A stretch of 64,000 bases of DNA from Luteimonas rhizosphaericola (lineage in GTDB: Bacteria; Pseudomonadota; Gammaproteobacteria; Xanthomonadales; Xanthomonadaceae): contig NZ_JARXRN010000015.1 of NCBI RefSeq assembly GCF_029888045.1, positions 1 through 64,000 on the forward strand, given 5' to 3'. The notes beneath the pieces are model-generated. The model saw only the letters and a program-made list of their open reading frames with translations. It was not told where the DNA came from and did not search any database. This document shows, in pieces, positions 15,896 through 26,318 of the stretch. Position 1 is the stretch's first letter, and each line of letters begins with the position of its first letter. The position numbers and the translations under genes were made by a program.

Positions 15896-18123
15896 GGTTT
15901 TTCGCCTCCTGCGCGAAGGGGCTGGAATACCTGCTGGCCGACGAGCTGGTCGCGCTCGGCTGCGCGCGCGCCACCGCGGCGGTGGCCGGCGTCAATGTCG
16001 AGGGCGACGCGGCCGATGCGCAGCGCGCGGTGCTGTGGTCCCGACTGGCGAGCCGGGTGCTGTGGCCGCTGGTCGAGTTCGACTGCCCGGACGTCGACGC
16101 ACTGTACGACGGCGCGCGTGCCGTGGCGTGGCAGGATCACCTGGACGCGGGCATGACCCTGGCGGTCGACGCCCACGTGTCGGGCGAGGCGATCACGCAT
16201 GCCCGATACGCCGCGCTGCGGGTCAAGGACGCGGTGGTCGATGCGTTGCGCGAGCACGGTGGCACGCGCCCGGACGTCGACGTCGAGGCGCCGGACCTGC
16301 GCCTGAACCTGGTGGTGCGCAAGGGGCGCGCGATCGTGTCGGTCGACCTCGGCGGCGGTCCGCTGCACCGGCGCGCATGGCGCCGTGCCCAGGGCGAGGC
16401 ACCGCTGAAGGAGACGCTGGCGGCGGCGGTGCTGGCGCGCGGCGGCTGGCCGGCGCTGTACGCGCAGGGCGGCGCGCTGCTGGATCCGATGTGCGGCAGC
16501 GGCACGCTGCTGATCGAGGGCGCGCTGATGGCGGCCGACGTGGCCCCGGGCCTGCTGCGCCATGGCGACGCGCCGCCCAGTCGCTGGCATGGCTTCGATC
16601 GCGCGCGCTGGCAGTCGCTGGTCGAGGAGGCGCTGGCGCGCGAGCGTGCCGGCCGCGCCGCGCTGCGGCCCGCATTCGCCGGCAGCGACGCCGATCCCCG
16701 GGCGATCGCCGCCGCGCGCGAGAACGCGACGGCGGCCGGCCTGCGCGACGCGATCGCCTGGGAGGTGTGCCCGGTCGACCGCCTGCACCAGTTGCCGGCA
16801 CGGCTGGAGCCGGCGGTTGGGCCAGGGGCCGGGGGCCCGCTGCCGGACGATGACGGCAGCGCGGACCCGGGCGCCGCGCGCGGGGCCCCGACCGCGCCGG
16901 GCCTGGTGGTCTGCAACCCGCCCTACGACGCCCGCCTCGCGGCGGATGCCGCGCTCTACCGCGCGCTCGGCGATGCGCTGCGGCGCGTCGCGCCGGAGTG
17001 GCGCGCGAGCCTGCTGTGCGGCGACCGCGAGCTCGGCTTCGCCACCGGCCTGCGCGCGCGCAGGCACTACCAGGTGCTCAACGGGGCGCTGGAATGCACG
17101 CTGCTGGTGTGCGACCCGATCCAGCCGGCGGCGCGCGGCCCCTCCGGACCCCGCGAACTTTCCGATGGCGCGCGCATGGTCGCCAACCGCCTGCGCAAGA
17201 CCCTGCGCGCCTCGAAGGCCTGGCGCGCGCGCGAGCGCGTGGACTGCTTCCGCGCCTACGACGCGGACCTCCCGGAGTACGCCGCCGCGATCGACGTCTA
17301 CACCGACGCGTTGGGCGGCGAGCGCTGGCTGCACGTGCAGGAGTACGCCGCGCCCGCGGAGATTCCCGAAGCGGTCACCCGCCGCCGCTTCGGCGAACTG
17401 CTGGCCGGCGCCGCGGAGGCGCTGGAGGTGCCGCGCGAGCGCATCGCGACCAAGACCCGCGCGCGCGGCAAGGGCGGCAGCAAGTACGGACAGCTCTCGC
17501 ACCGCGGCGAACTGCTCACCGTGCGCGAGGGCGAGGCGCGCCTGAAGGTGAACCTGTTCGACTACCTCGATACCGGCCTGTTCCTCGACCATCGCCCGCT
17601 TCGGCTGCGGATCGCGCGCGAGGCGCAGGGCGGGCGCTTCCTCAACCTGTTCTGCTACACCGGCGCGGCCACCGTGCATGCCGCGGTCGGCGGCGCGGCG
17701 CAGACCACCAGCGTCGACCTCTCGGCCACGTACCTCGAATGGCTGGCCGACAACCTGCGCGAGAACGCCATCGGCGGCACCCGCCACCGGATCGCGCAGG
17801 CCGACGCCCTGGCCTGGCTGCGCGCGGACCGGGGCGAGTACGACCTCGTGTTCTGCGACCCGCCCACGTTCTCCAATTCCGCGCGCGCCGACGATTTCGA
17901 CGTGCAGCGCGCGCACGTGGAACTGCTGTCGCTGGCGGTGGCGCGGCTGGCGCCCGCGGGCGTGCTGTACTTCTCCAACAACTACCGCCGCTTCCGGCTC
18001 GACGCCGCGGCGGTGTCGGCCTTCGCCGAGGTCGAGGAGATCAGCGCGGACACCCTGCCGCCGGACTTCGCGCGCAATCCGCGCATCCATCGCACCTGGC
18101 GCCTGCGGCGCAGGATGGCCTGA
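15892..18123 (+). CDS. rlmKL: Bifunctional 23S rRNA methyltransferase (m2G2445 and m7G2069)
   Basis: A 743-residue fusion acting on 23S rRNA. The N-terminal half is RlmL: a THUMP domain (residues ~40-160), then an m2G methyltransferase with [17 protein letters not shown] and the catalytic NPPYDARL. The C-terminal half is Rlm[21 protein letters not shown] for SAM binding and [27 protein letters not shown] low-complexity insertion (about residues 309-338, Gly/Pro/Asp/Ala-rich) separates the RlmL core from its NPPY motif. ATG at 15892 overlaps the hydrolase stop. Confidence 0.95.
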   Translation: MRFFASCAKGLEYLLADELVALGCARATAAVAGVNVEGDAADAQRAVLWSRLASRVLWPLVEFDCPDVDALYDGARAVAWQDHLDAGMTLAVDAHVSGEAITHARYAALRVKDAVVDALREHGGTRPDVDVEAPDLRLNLVVRKGRAIVSVDLGGGPLHRRAWRRAQGEAPLKETLAAAVLARGGWPALYAQGGALLDPMCGSGTLLIEGALMAADVAPGLLRHGDAPPSRWHGFDRARWQSLVEEALARERAGRAALRPAFAGSDADPRAIAAARENATAAGLRDAIAWEVCPVDRLHQLPARLEPAVGPGAGGPLPDDDGSADPGAARGAPTAPGLVVCNPPYDARLAADAALYRALGDALRRVAPEWRASLLCGDRELGFATGLRARRHYQVLNGALECTLLVCDPIQPAARGPSGPRELSDGARMVANRLRKTLRASKAWRARERVDCFRAYDADLPEYAAAIDVYTDALGGERWLHVQEYAAPAEIPEAVTRRRFGELLAGAAEALEVPRERIATKTRARGKGGSKYGQLSHRGELLTVREGEARLKVNLFDYLDTGLFLDHRPLRLRIAREAQGGRFLNLFCYTGAATVHAAVGGAAQTTSVDLSATYLEWLADNLRENAIGGTRHRIAQADALAWLRADRGEYDLVFCDPPTFSNSARADDFDVQRAHVELLSLAVARLAPAGVLYFSNNYRRFRLDAAAVSAFAEVEEISADTLPPDFARNPRIHRTWRLRRRMA

Positions 18124-18238
18124 GCGGAGGCCGCGCGGCGGAAGGCGTGCGCGGCTGGCAAGTAGCGTTCCGCAAATGCCACTGTGGCCACGCCTGGCCG
18201 GGCGCATATTGTGGGCCTGTCCAACCAAGGGGTGCCCC

Positions 18239-19099
18239 ATGAACGCCACCACGCCGGTCCGCTACGCCCGCATCGCCCGCAAGGTCCGCGGCACGCCCGC
18301 CTCCGACGGCGCCGGCGTGCGCCTGACCCGGGTGATCGGCGGCGGCGAACTGCCCGACCTCGATCCGTTCCTGCTGCTCGACGAGTTCGGAACCGACCGC
18401 CCGGAGGATTACCTGGCCGGCTTCCCGAGCCATCCGCACCGCGGCTTCGAGACCGTGACCTACATGCTCGACGGTCGCATGCGGCACAAGGACAACCACG
18501 GCAACGAGGGCCTGCTGGTCTCCGGCAGCGTGCAGTGGATGACCGCCGGCCGCGGCCTGGTGCATTCGGAAATGCCCGAGCAGGAAGCCGGCCGCATGCG
18601 CGGCTTCCAGCTGTGGGTGAACCTGCCGGCGAAGGACAAGATGGTCGAGCCGCGCTACCAGGAGTTCGCGCCCGATCGCCTGCCGGTGGTGCAGCCGGCG
18701 GACGGCGTGTCGGTGAAGATCGTGGCCGGCGAAGTCGACGGCGTGCGCGGGCCGATCGCGCAGCCGGCGACCGACCCGATCTATCTCGACGTCACCCTGG
18801 CGCCGGGGGCGGCCTGGTCGCACGCGCTGCCGGACGGGCACAACGCGTTCGCATACGCCTTCGAAGGCGCGGTCGCGCTCGGCGACGGCGAGGATGCGCG
18901 CGACCTCGCGACGCAGGAAATGGCGGTGCTCGGCGGCGGCGAGTGGCTGGCGCTGCGCGCCGGCGAGGGTGGCGCGCGGGTGCTGGTGGTCGCCGGCCGT
19001 CCGCTGCGCGAGCCGGTCGCGCGCCACGGGCCGTTCGTGATGAACACGCGCCAGGAGCTGATGCAGGCCTTCGTCGATTTCCAGGAAGGCCGCTTCTGA
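18239..19099 (+). CDS. Pirin family protein (copy 1)
   Basis: A 286-residue bicupin. The N-terminal cupin has the metal-ligand set typical of pirins: FPSHPHRGFETVTYML, HKDNHGNEG and the GRGLVHSEMPE His/Glu. The C-terminal cupin has LPDGHNAFAYAFEGAVALGDGE. Pirins bind iron and some have quercetinase activity; others affect transcription or pyruvate dehydrogenase, so the role here is open. ATG at 18239 is 115 bp after rlmKL. It is the left outer member of a mirrored arrangement with the pirin at 20520-21380; the two pirins are the same length but clearly different in sequence. Confidence 0.92.
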   Translation: MNATTPVRYARIARKVRGTPASDGAGVRLTRVIGGGELPDLDPFLLLDEFGTDRPEDYLAGFPSHPHRGFETVTYMLDGRMRHKDNHGNEGLLVSGSVQWMTAGRGLVHSEMPEQEAGRMRGFQLWVNLPAKDKMVEPRYQEFAPDRLPVVQPADGVSVKIVAGEVDGVRGPIAQPATDPIYLDVTLAPGAAWSHALPDGHNAFAYAFEGAVALGDGEDARDLATQEMAVLGGGEWLALRAGEGGARVLVVAGRPLREPVARHGPFVMNTRQELMQAFVDFQEGRF

Positions 19100-19328
19100 C
19101 GGCGGCGGTCCCCGTGTTCGCGGGGACGTGGCAGACGCATGCGCGGGGCCGTCGCATCCAACACGGATGCGGCGGCCTTCGCGCGTGCAGTTGCCGGATG
19201 CTGCGATGGCTGCGCACCGCGAACGCCGGGCGCCAGCACCGCGTGTACCGCAACGTGCGACCGCGGCATTCGCAGCGCATCCCACGTGCCGCATGTCGCG
19301 TCGTGCGGCGCTGCAGCACGACTCGTGC

Positions 19329-19356
19329 TTGGACACGCGGCCGGTTTGGGTATAGT
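19329..19356 (+). promoter_or_regulatory. Probable sigma-70 promoter for the secreted protein gene
   Basis: TTGGAC (19329-19334), a 16-bp spacer and TATAGT (19351-19356), ~125 bp before the ATG at 19482. It overlaps the pirin fossil, so the promoter seems to have formed within former coding sequence. Confidence 0.5.
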
Positions 19357-19383
19357 GGCCGCGAAACGGAATTCATCCCCCTT
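19339..19383 (+). pseudogene. Fossil of a pirin C-terminus
   Basis: This stretch reads GRFGYSGRETEFIPL in one frame. The functional pirin on the other strand ends GNFGTIPGETEFIPL followed by PER and stop: ten of fifteen positions match, and the bases TTCATCCCCCT are identical. A GATGA follows at about the position of the real stop, and the small secreted gene begins 86 bp later, against 73 bp in the functional copy. No further pirin sequence is recognisable in 19100-19338, which otherwise holds no gene. Confidence 0.6.
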
Positions 19384-19481
19384 GCGGCATCGATGAATTG
19401 CCCACGACGCTGTTGCGGTGCAGCACTTCCCCCATGCAGGGCTGTGACCTCGTGGTCCCTTCGCTACATGGAGTGAGATCA

Positions 19482-19928
19482 ATGAAGCCGATGTACCTGC
19501 TGCTGGCCGGCCTGCTGTGGTCCGGCCATGCGGTCGCGCAATCCGCTGCCGAAAACTGCCCCGAACTTCCCGCCGGCGCCGACCTGGGCTGGGACGTGGT
19601 GAACGGTCCGGACTTCGTGTTCTGCAAGGCGATCCGGGCCAGCGACGGCACCCAGGCGTTCTCGGTGATGCTGGGCCGCGATTCGCCGTTCCGGCCCGAC
19701 CGCAACCTGCGCGAGGAGGAGGCCGAGATCGACGGCCACGACGTGCGCTGGTATCGCGCCGACGTCGCCACCCGCCAGAACGTGCTGGTGCGCGAGACGC
19801 TGGTGGAGCTGGGGCGGCGCAGCCAGGCGCACATCGTGGTGCGGGCCGATTCGGAAGACCTGCTGGCGCAGAACCGCCAGCTCGCCGAGCGTCTGCGCTT
19901 CCGCGACGGCGCGGTCGGCGGCGACTGA
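19482..19928 (+). CDS. Small secreted protein (copy 1 of a paralogous pair)
   Basis: A 148-residue protein with a signal peptide (MKPMYLLLAGLLWSGHAVAQS). The mature part has two cysteines (in ENCPELPAG and FVFCKAI), then QAFSVMLGRDSPFRPDRNLREEEAEIDGHDVRWYR and VLVRETLVELGRRSQAHIVVRAD. The family is not recognised. Its closest relative in the window is the convergent gene at 20007-20447, with which it shares CPELPAG, FCKA, QAFSVML, SPFR, LREEE, IDGH-VRWYR and VRETLVEL. It is probably periplasmic, with the Cys pair likely forming a disulfide. Confidence 0.8.
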   Translation: MKPMYLLLAGLLWSGHAVAQSAAENCPELPAGADLGWDVVNGPDFVFCKAIRASDGTQAFSVMLGRDSPFRPDRNLREEEAEIDGHDVRWYRADVATRQNVLVRETLVELGRRSQAHIVVRADSEDLLAQNRQLAERLRFRDGAVGGD

Positions 19929-20006
19929 CTCCGGCGCTGCCGGCAACGCCCTGCGGGTGGGCCTAGAACACGGGGCGCGCCACTCGCGCGCGCCCGGCGT
20001 CGCGAC

Positions 20007-20447
20007 TCAGTTGCTGCCGATCCGGGTATCGGAGAAGCGCAGGCCCTCGGCCTGGCGCAGGCTGTCGGCGAGCTGCTGCTCATTGTCCACCCGCACCATG
20101 ATGTGCGCGGTCAGCTCGTCGTCGAGTTCGACCAGCGTTTCGCGCACCAGCGCGTTCTGCACCGCCAGTTCGCCGCGGTACCAGCGCACCTCGTGGCCGT
20201 CGATCACCGCCTCCTCTTCGCGCAGCCTGAAGCGCTCGCGGAACGGAGATTCCGCGCGCAACATCACCGAAAACGCCTGCTGGCCGTCTTCGCGCATCGC
20301 CTTGCAGAACAGGAAATCATCGCCCGCCGCGGTTTCCCAGGCCAGGCCACTCCCGGCCGGCAACTCCGGGCAGCGGCCGGCGGACTGGGCGAAGGCGCCT
20401 GCGGGCAGGCACAGGGCAGCGGCTGCGAGCCAATGCTTCATGGTCAT
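20007..20447 (-). CDS. Small secreted protein (copy 2 of a paralogous pair)
   Basis: A 146-residue protein with a signal peptide (MTMKHWLAAAALCLPAGAFAQS) and the same motif order as the convergent copy at 19482: CPELPAG, FLFCKAM, QAFSVMLRAESPFRERFRLREEEAVIDGHEVRWYR, ALVRETLVELDDELTAHIMVRVD, LRFSDTRIG. GGGGGA 6 bp before the ATG at 20447 decides the start. It lies 72 bp downstream of a pirin gene on the same strand and probably shares its transcript. Function unknown; a detoxification or redox link to pirin is possible but unproven. Confidence 0.82.
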   Translation of the reverse strand: MTMKHWLAAAALCLPAGAFAQSAGRCPELPAGSGLAWETAAGDDFLFCKAMREDGQQAFSVMLRAESPFRERFRLREEEAVIDGHEVRWYRGELAVQNALVRETLVELDDELTAHIMVRVDNEQQLADSLRQAEGLRFSDTRIGSN

Positions 20448-20519
20448 GACAGATCCCCCGATGTGTCCCGACAGTGCCATGGACGGCTGCATGATGCAAT
20501 GCACAAAATTTGAAGTGCG

Positions 20520-21380
<861 letters not shown>

Positions 21381-21610
21381 GCGGAGATCCGGCGGTGGGC
21401 TGGCCGGCAGCATCGCATGCGCCCGCGCGCGGCAGCCGGAGCCGACGGCAACGCACCGTTCCGTCCCCGGCCCGGTCTGCGCGCCGGCGCCTGTCGAACC
21501 GGCAGGTGCCGGAACGCGGAAGGGTGGTCACGCCGCCCGGCGGGAGGATCTTCAACGCAATCGCGTACCGCCCAGGGCGCAACGACGCGCGCGCCTGCCC
21601 GGGCCCGGCG

Positions 21611-22153
21611 CTACGGCCGTGGGCCAGCTGCCTCGTAGCGGGACACCTCGAGCACCGGGCCGTCCGGACCGGAGCGGATCACGCTGACGCGGTCGTACTC
21701 GGTTTCCGGCATCGGCTCGGTTTCGCACCCGCACAGCGCGGCGACGATGTCCGGCACGGTGTTGCTGTGGCCGGCCACCAGCACGGTTCCCTCCGGATGC
21801 GCGCCGCGCAGCTGCGCGGCGAAGGCGGACGCGGGCAGGCGGGCGTCGTAGGTGCGCGGGGTCAGGGCCTGGCGTGCCGCCACCGGCGCCACGGTGGCGC
21901 GGGTGCGGCGGTAGCCGGTGGCGTAGATCGCGGCGAGCCGGGTGCCGGCCAGGAGGCGCGCGAGGGACTCGGCGCGCGCCTGGCCGCGCGTGTCCAGGTC
22001 CGGATCATCGGCCGGCGCCGCCAGCTTCTCTGCGTGGCGCACGACGATGAAGGTCGGCCCCTGGCCGGCGGTCACGTCGCCGCGCGCGCCCGCGCAGCCG
22101 ATCAGCACGAAGGCGAGCAGGGCGGTCAATCCCGGACGAAGGCGTGCTGTCAT
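21611..22153 (-). CDS. Histidine phosphatase family lipoprotein
   Basis: A 180-residue protein with a lipoprotein signal (lipobox VLIGC). The histidine phosphatase core is complete: VVRHAEK with the phospho-accepting His, DTRGQARAESLARLL, and VAGHSNTVPDIVAAL with the second His. It is a SixA/PGM-superfamily branch, exported and lipid-anchored, so the substrate is probably extracytoplasmic. It is a single gene on the minus strand, 230 bp after the pirin. ATG at 22153 is chosen because it places a proper signal peptide at the N-terminus. Confidence 0.85.
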   Translation of the reverse strand: MTARLRPGLTALLAFVLIGCAGARGDVTAGQGPTFIVVRHAEKLAAPADDPDLDTRGQARAESLARLLAGTRLAAIYATGYRRTRATVAPVAARQALTPRTYDARLPASAFAAQLRGAHPEGTVLVAGHSNTVPDIVAALCGCETEPMPETEYDRVSVIRSGPDGPVLEVSRYEAAGPRP

Positions 22154-22241
22154 TCCGCCATTGTGCGCGAAGCGGTCGAGCACGAACGGGTCCCGGGCCC
22201 CGTGCGGCGGCGGGGGACGCCGGATGCGCGGCCCCGGCGGG

Positions 22242-22475
22242 TCAGGACGTCTTCGGATGCCACATGTCGTCGTCGCCCTTTTCGTACTTTTCCTTCACCG
22301 CCGCCCAGGCCACCCGGTGCGCGGTTTCCTCGCGACCCGTATCGCCGCGGCGGTCGTCGGGACCCTTGTACTGGTCCCAGGCGCTGTTGAAGGCTTCCTT
22401 GTAGATCTCCTGCGCGTGCTTGGGCGTGTTGTCGCGGACCGAGTCGGGCAGGTCGCTGATGCGGTCGTAGGGCAT
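22242..22475 (-). CDS. ChaB family protein
   Basis: A 77-residue protein: MPYDRISDLPDSVRDNTPKHAQEIYKEAFNSAWDQYKG...ETAHRVAWAAVKEKYEKGDDDMWHPK. The order LPxSVxxxLPxHAQxIYxxAFNxAWxxY then AHRVAWAAVKxxY is the ChaB fold, a small helical protein first described beside the E. coli cation transporter ChaA, its proposed regulator. No ChaA lies nearby. The PS/NT change at the usual LP pair (VRDNTPKHAQ) is slightly unusual. Confidence 0.88.
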   Translation of the reverse strand: MPYDRISDLPDSVRDNTPKHAQEIYKEAFNSAWDQYKGPDDRRGDTGREETAHRVAWAAVKEKYEKGDDDMWHPKTS

Positions 22476-22703
22476 TGGAGACGCTCCGGGCGGGCCTGCG
22501 ACCCTAGCGCCGGACGCGTCACCATGCGGTGACTTGGATGTGAACGCGCGGAAGGTGCGGGTGTCACCGGCATCCCCGGAGGCGACGGGCACGGCCGCCG
22601 CGGGATGGTCACCGAACGATGCGGCGGCGTGCCCGACGCCGCCAGTTCGAGGCCGCGCGTGCTGCCCGTTCCGTCGCGCCGCTGCGCTCTGCGGCCGGCG
22701 CGC

Positions 22704-25700
22704 TCAGCGTTTCCGGTCGTCGGCACGCTGCGCGCCGGAAGGCGCGAGCGCGATCAGCAGCCCGCGCGCGGCCTTGTGCCGGGTCTCGAAATCCGGCAGC
22801 GCCAGGGTGATGCGCAGCTTGTCCGGCCCGTCCATGCGGTAGTGCGCCGGCTGGCCCTGGATCAGGCGAATCACCGCCATCGGGTCGACGCCGGGCTTGT
22901 CCACGAACTGCAGCCGCCCGCCGGCCTCGCCCAGGTCCAGCTTGCGGATGCCCAGCGCGGTCGCGTCCAGCCGCAGTTCGGCGATCGCGAACAGGTGCTT
23001 GGCCGCCGGCGGCAGCAGGCCGAAGCGGTCGATCATCTCCACCTGCAGCTCGCGCAGCTCCGCCGCGTCGCGCGCCGAGCTGATGCGCTTGTACAGCGTC
23101 AGCCGCGTGTGCACGTCGGGCAAGTAGTCCTCGGGGATCAGTGCGGGAACGTGCAGTTCGACGTCGGCGCCGCGGTGCAGCGGTTCGTCCGCATCGGGCA
23201 GCTTGCCCTGGCGGATCGAGCGCACCGCGCGCTCGAGCAGTTCGGTGTACAGGCTGAAGCCGACCTCGGCCATCTGCCCGCTCTGGTCCTCGCCGAGCAG
23301 CTCGCCGGCGCCGCGGATCTCCAGGTCGTGCGTGGCCAGGGTGAAGCCGGCGCCGAGCTCGTCCATCGAGGCGATCGCGTCCAGCCGCTTCTGCGCGTCG
23401 CCGGTGATCGAGCGCTGGTCGGGCACCACCAGGTAGGCGTAGGCGCGATGGTGCGAGCGGCCGACGCGTCCGCGCAGCTGGTGCAGCTGCGCCAGGCCGA
23501 AACGGTCGGCGCGGTTGATGATGATGGTGTTGGCGTTGGGGATGTCGATGCCCGACTCGATGATCGTCGAGCACAGCAGCACGTTGAAGCGCTGCTTGTG
23601 GAAGTCGAGCATCACCCGTTCCAGCTCGCGCTCGGGCATCTGGCCGTGGGCGATGCCGATGCGTGCGTCGGGGACGAGCTCCTGCAGCTGGCGCTGCATG
23701 CGGCCGATACTCTCGACGTCGTTGTGCAGGAAGTACACCTGGCCACCGCGCGAGAGCTCGCGCTGGAAGGCCTCGCGCAGCATCGCGTCGTCCCAGGCGT
23801 GGACGAAGGTCTGCACCGCCAGCCGGTGCGCCGGCGGGGTGGCGATGATCGACAGGTCGCGCAGGCCGGCCATGGCCATGTTGAGCGTGCGCGGGATGGG
23901 CGTGGCGGTGAGCGTGAGCAGGTGCACGTTGGCGCGCAGCGCCTTGAGCGCCTCCTTCTGGCGCACGCCGAACCGCTGCTCCTCGTCCACGATCACCAGG
24001 CCCAGGTCCTTGAACTTCACGTCCTTCTGCAGCAGCCGGTGGGTGCCGACGATCACGTCCAGCGAACCGTCGGCGATCTTGCCGATCTCGGCCTTGATCT
24101 CCTTGGTGCTCTTGAAGCGCGACAGCACTTCCACCCGCAGCGGCCAGTCGGCGAAGCGGTCGCGGAAGTTGCGGTAATGCTGTTCGGCCAGCAGCGTGGT
24201 CGGCACCAGCACCGCCACCTGGCGGCCGGCGGCCGCGGCCACGAACGCCGCGCGCACCGCGACCTCGGTCTTGCCGAAGCCGACGTCGCCGCAGACCACG
24301 CGGTCCATCGGCTGGCTGGACCCCAAGTCGCGGATCACCGCCTCGATCGCCGCGTGCTGGTCCGGCGTCTCCTCGAACGGGAACGCCGCGGCGAAGGGCT
24401 CGTACATCGCGCGGTCCAGCGGCAGGGCCAGGCCGGCCCGCGCCTGGCGCTTGGCCTGGATCTCCAGCAGCTCGGCGGCCACGTCGCGCACCTTCTCCTG
24501 GGCCTTGCGCTTTGCCTTGGTCCACTGCTCGCCGCCGAGGCTGTGCAGCGGCGCGGTCTCGGGCGAGGCGCCGGAGTAGCGGCTGACCAGGTGCAGCTGC
24601 GCCACGGGCACGTACAGCCGGTCGCCCTTGGCGTATTCGATGTCGAGGTACTCGCCGGCCTGGCCGCCGGCCTCCAGCGTGACCAGCCCACGGTAGCGGC
24701 CGACGCCGTGGTCCTCGTGCACGATCGGCGCGCCTTCGCTGAGCTCGCCCAGGTCGCGGATGATCGCCTCGGGCTCGCGGCCGGCGCGCTTGCGGCGCCG
24801 CGGCTGCGCGGCGCGTTCGGGGAACAGCTGGCGCTCGGTGAGCACCGCGATCCGCGGAGCGTCGAGCGCGAAGCCGTCGTCGAGCGGGGCCACGGCGATC
24901 GCGAACCTCGCGCCGCCGTCGGCCAGGAACGCGGCGACGTCGGGCAGCACGGTCGGCGAGAGCGCCGCCGCGTCGAGCATCTCCAGCAGCGCTTCGCGGC
25001 GGCCGGCGGAGTCGGCGGCGACGAGCACGCGACCCGCGTAGCCGGCGAGGAAGGTCTTCAGCGCCTGGCCGGGTTCGCTGTCGCGCAGGGCGAGCGGCAG
25101 CGCCGGCGCGGGCTGGTCGCCGAGCGCGCGCGCCTGGTCGACGCGTGCGTGCGCGGCGCCGCAGACCTCGATCCGCGCGCCGGCGTTCAGCCGCTCGCGC
25201 AGGGCGTCGGGCGCGATCCACAGCTCGCCCGGCGGCAGGATCGGGCGCTCGATGTCGTGGCGCAGCTGCTCGAAGCGCTCGCCCGCCTGGCGGAAGAAGT
25301 GGTCCGCCGCCTCGAGCGCGCCTTCGTCCACCAGCGGCAGCGTGCCGGGCGGCAGGTAGTCGAACAGCGTCGCGGTGCTGGCGAAGAACAGCGGCAGGTA
25401 GTACTCGATGCCGGCCGGGACGATGCCGGCCTTGAGGTCCTGCATCAGCGCGCTGCGCCGGGTGTCGACGTCGAAGCGGTCGCGCAGCGCGTCCAGCACC
25501 GCGGCCAGGGCCTCGGGATGGGTCGGCACCTCGCGGCCGGGCAGCATGCGCACGGCCTCGACCCGGTCGAGCGAGCGCTGGGTTTCGGGATCGAAGGCGC
25601 GGATCGACTCGATGCTGTCGTCGAACAGTTCCACCCGGTAGGGCTCGGTGGCGCCCATCGGATAGACGTCGAGCAGGCCGCCGCGCACGGCGAACTCGCC

Positions 25701-26198
25701 CGGATCGAACACCTGCGGCACGTTGCGGTAGCCGGCGCCCTCGAGGCGGCGCTTCTCGGCATCGAGGTCGAGCACCTGGCCAACGCGCACGTCGAAGGCG
25801 CTGCCGACCGCGTGGCGCAGCGGCGGCAGCCGCTGCAGCAGGGTCTGCACGGGCACGATCACGAGCGCCGGGCCGGCGAGCGACGGCAGCCGCAGCAGCG
25901 CGGCCAGGCGCTGGGAGACGATGTCCGGGTGCGGGCTGAAGCGGTCCCATGGCAGGGTTTCCCAGTCCGGGAACGCGACCACCGGCAGTGTCGCGTCCGT
26001 GCCCGCCAGCGTGTGCAGGTCGGCTTCGAGCTGGTGCGCGGCGTGGTTGTCGCGTGCGATCAGCAGAACCGGCGCGCCGTGCGCGCGTGCCGCCTGCGCG
26101 GCGTGCCAGGCCAGCGCGCTGCGGCTGGCGGGGGCGCGCCACCAGGCGCGGGGCTGGCCGGGCCGCGGCAGCGGCGGGGCAGTGGAGTCTGCGGGCAT
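22704..26198 (-). CDS. mfd: Transcription-repair coupling factor
   Basis: A 1164-residue ATPase that removes RNA polymerase stalled at DNA damage and recruits UvrA. Domains in order: a UvrB-like module (residues ~1-350), the polymerase-interacting Tudor-like domain (IVHEDHGVGRYRGLVTLEAGGQAGEYLDIEYAKGDRLYVPVAQLHLVSRYSG, ~480-540), the translocase with Walker A CGDVGFGKTEVAVRAAF and DEEQ box VIVDEEQRFGVRQKE, the RG motif region (INRADRFGLAQLHQLRGRVGRS), and the C-terminal TRCF domain. Length is normal. ATG at 26198 is preferred over one 10 codons upstream. Confidence 0.97.
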   Translation of the reverse strand: MPADSTAPPLPRPGQPRAWWRAPASRSALAWHAAQAARAHGAPVLLIARDNHAAHQLEADLHTLAGTDATLPVVAFPDWETLPWDRFSPHPDIVSQRLAALLRLPSLAGPALVIVPVQTLLQRLPPLRHAVGSAFDVRVGQVLDLDAEKRRLEGAGYRNVPQVFDPGEFAVRGGLLDVYPMGATEPYRVELFDDSIESIRAFDPETQRSLDRVEAVRMLPGREVPTHPEALAAVLDALRDRFDVDTRRSALMQDLKAGIVPAGIEYYLPLFFASTATLFDYLPPGTLPLVDEGALEAADHFFRQAGERFEQLRHDIERPILPPGELWIAPDALRERLNAGARIEVCGAAHARVDQARALGDQPAPALPLALRDSEPGQALKTFLAGYAGRVLVAADSAGRREALLEMLDAAALSPTVLPDVAAFLADGGARFAIAVAPLDDGFALDAPRIAVLTERQLFPERAAQPRRRKRAGREPEAIIRDLGELSEGAPIVHEDHGVGRYRGLVTLEAGGQAGEYLDIEYAKGDRLYVPVAQLHLVSRYSGASPETAPLHSLGGEQWTKAKRKAQEKVRDVAAELLEIQAKRQARAGLALPLDRAMYEPFAAAFPFEETPDQHAAIEAVIRDLGSSQPMDRVVCGDVGFGKTEVAVRAAFVAAAAGRQVAVLVPTTLLAEQHYRNFRDRFADWPLRVEVLSRFKSTKEIKAEIGKIADGSLDVIVGTHRLLQKDVKFKDLGLVIVDEEQRFGVRQKEALKALRANVHLLTLTATPIPRTLNMAMAGLRDLSIIATPPAHRLAVQTFVHAWDDAMLREAFQRELSRGGQVYFLHNDVESIGRMQRQLQELVPDARIGIAHGQMPERELERVMLDFHKQRFNVLLCSTIIESGIDIPNANTIIINRADRFGLAQLHQLRGRVGRSHHRAYAYLVVPDQRSITGDAQKRLDAIASMDELGAGFTLATHDLEIRGAGELLGEDQSGQMAEVGFSLYTELLERAVRSIRQGKLPDADEPLHRGADVELHVPALIPEDYLPDVHTRLTLYKRISSARDAAELRELQVEMIDRFGLLPPAAKHLFAIAELRLDATALGIRKLDLGEAGGRLQFVDKPGVDPMAVIRLIQGQPAHYRMDGPDKLRITLALPDFETRHKAARGLLIALAPSGAQRADDRKR

Positions 26199-26318
26199 GG
26201 CGGGCGGGGGTGTCCGGAAGAAAAGCACGACGGCGCCGGCAACCTGCGTCGCCCGCGTGCGGGCCGGCGATTTTACCGCGCGTGCGTGGACGTGGTTCTC
26301 ACGCGTTCCGGCGGGGCC

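Noticed and set aside
15478-18252. Long minus-strand open frame opposite rlmKL
   Set aside because: Same antisense artefact: Arg/Ala-rich translation without family motifs, while the plus strand carries complete RlmK and RlmL domains.
19972-19995. GC-rich hairpin between the convergent secreted-protein genes
   Set aside because: A stem is possible in the GGGGCGCGC/GCGCGCGCCC stretch, but there is no T-run and such stems are frequent by chance at this GC content, so it is not listed as a terminator.
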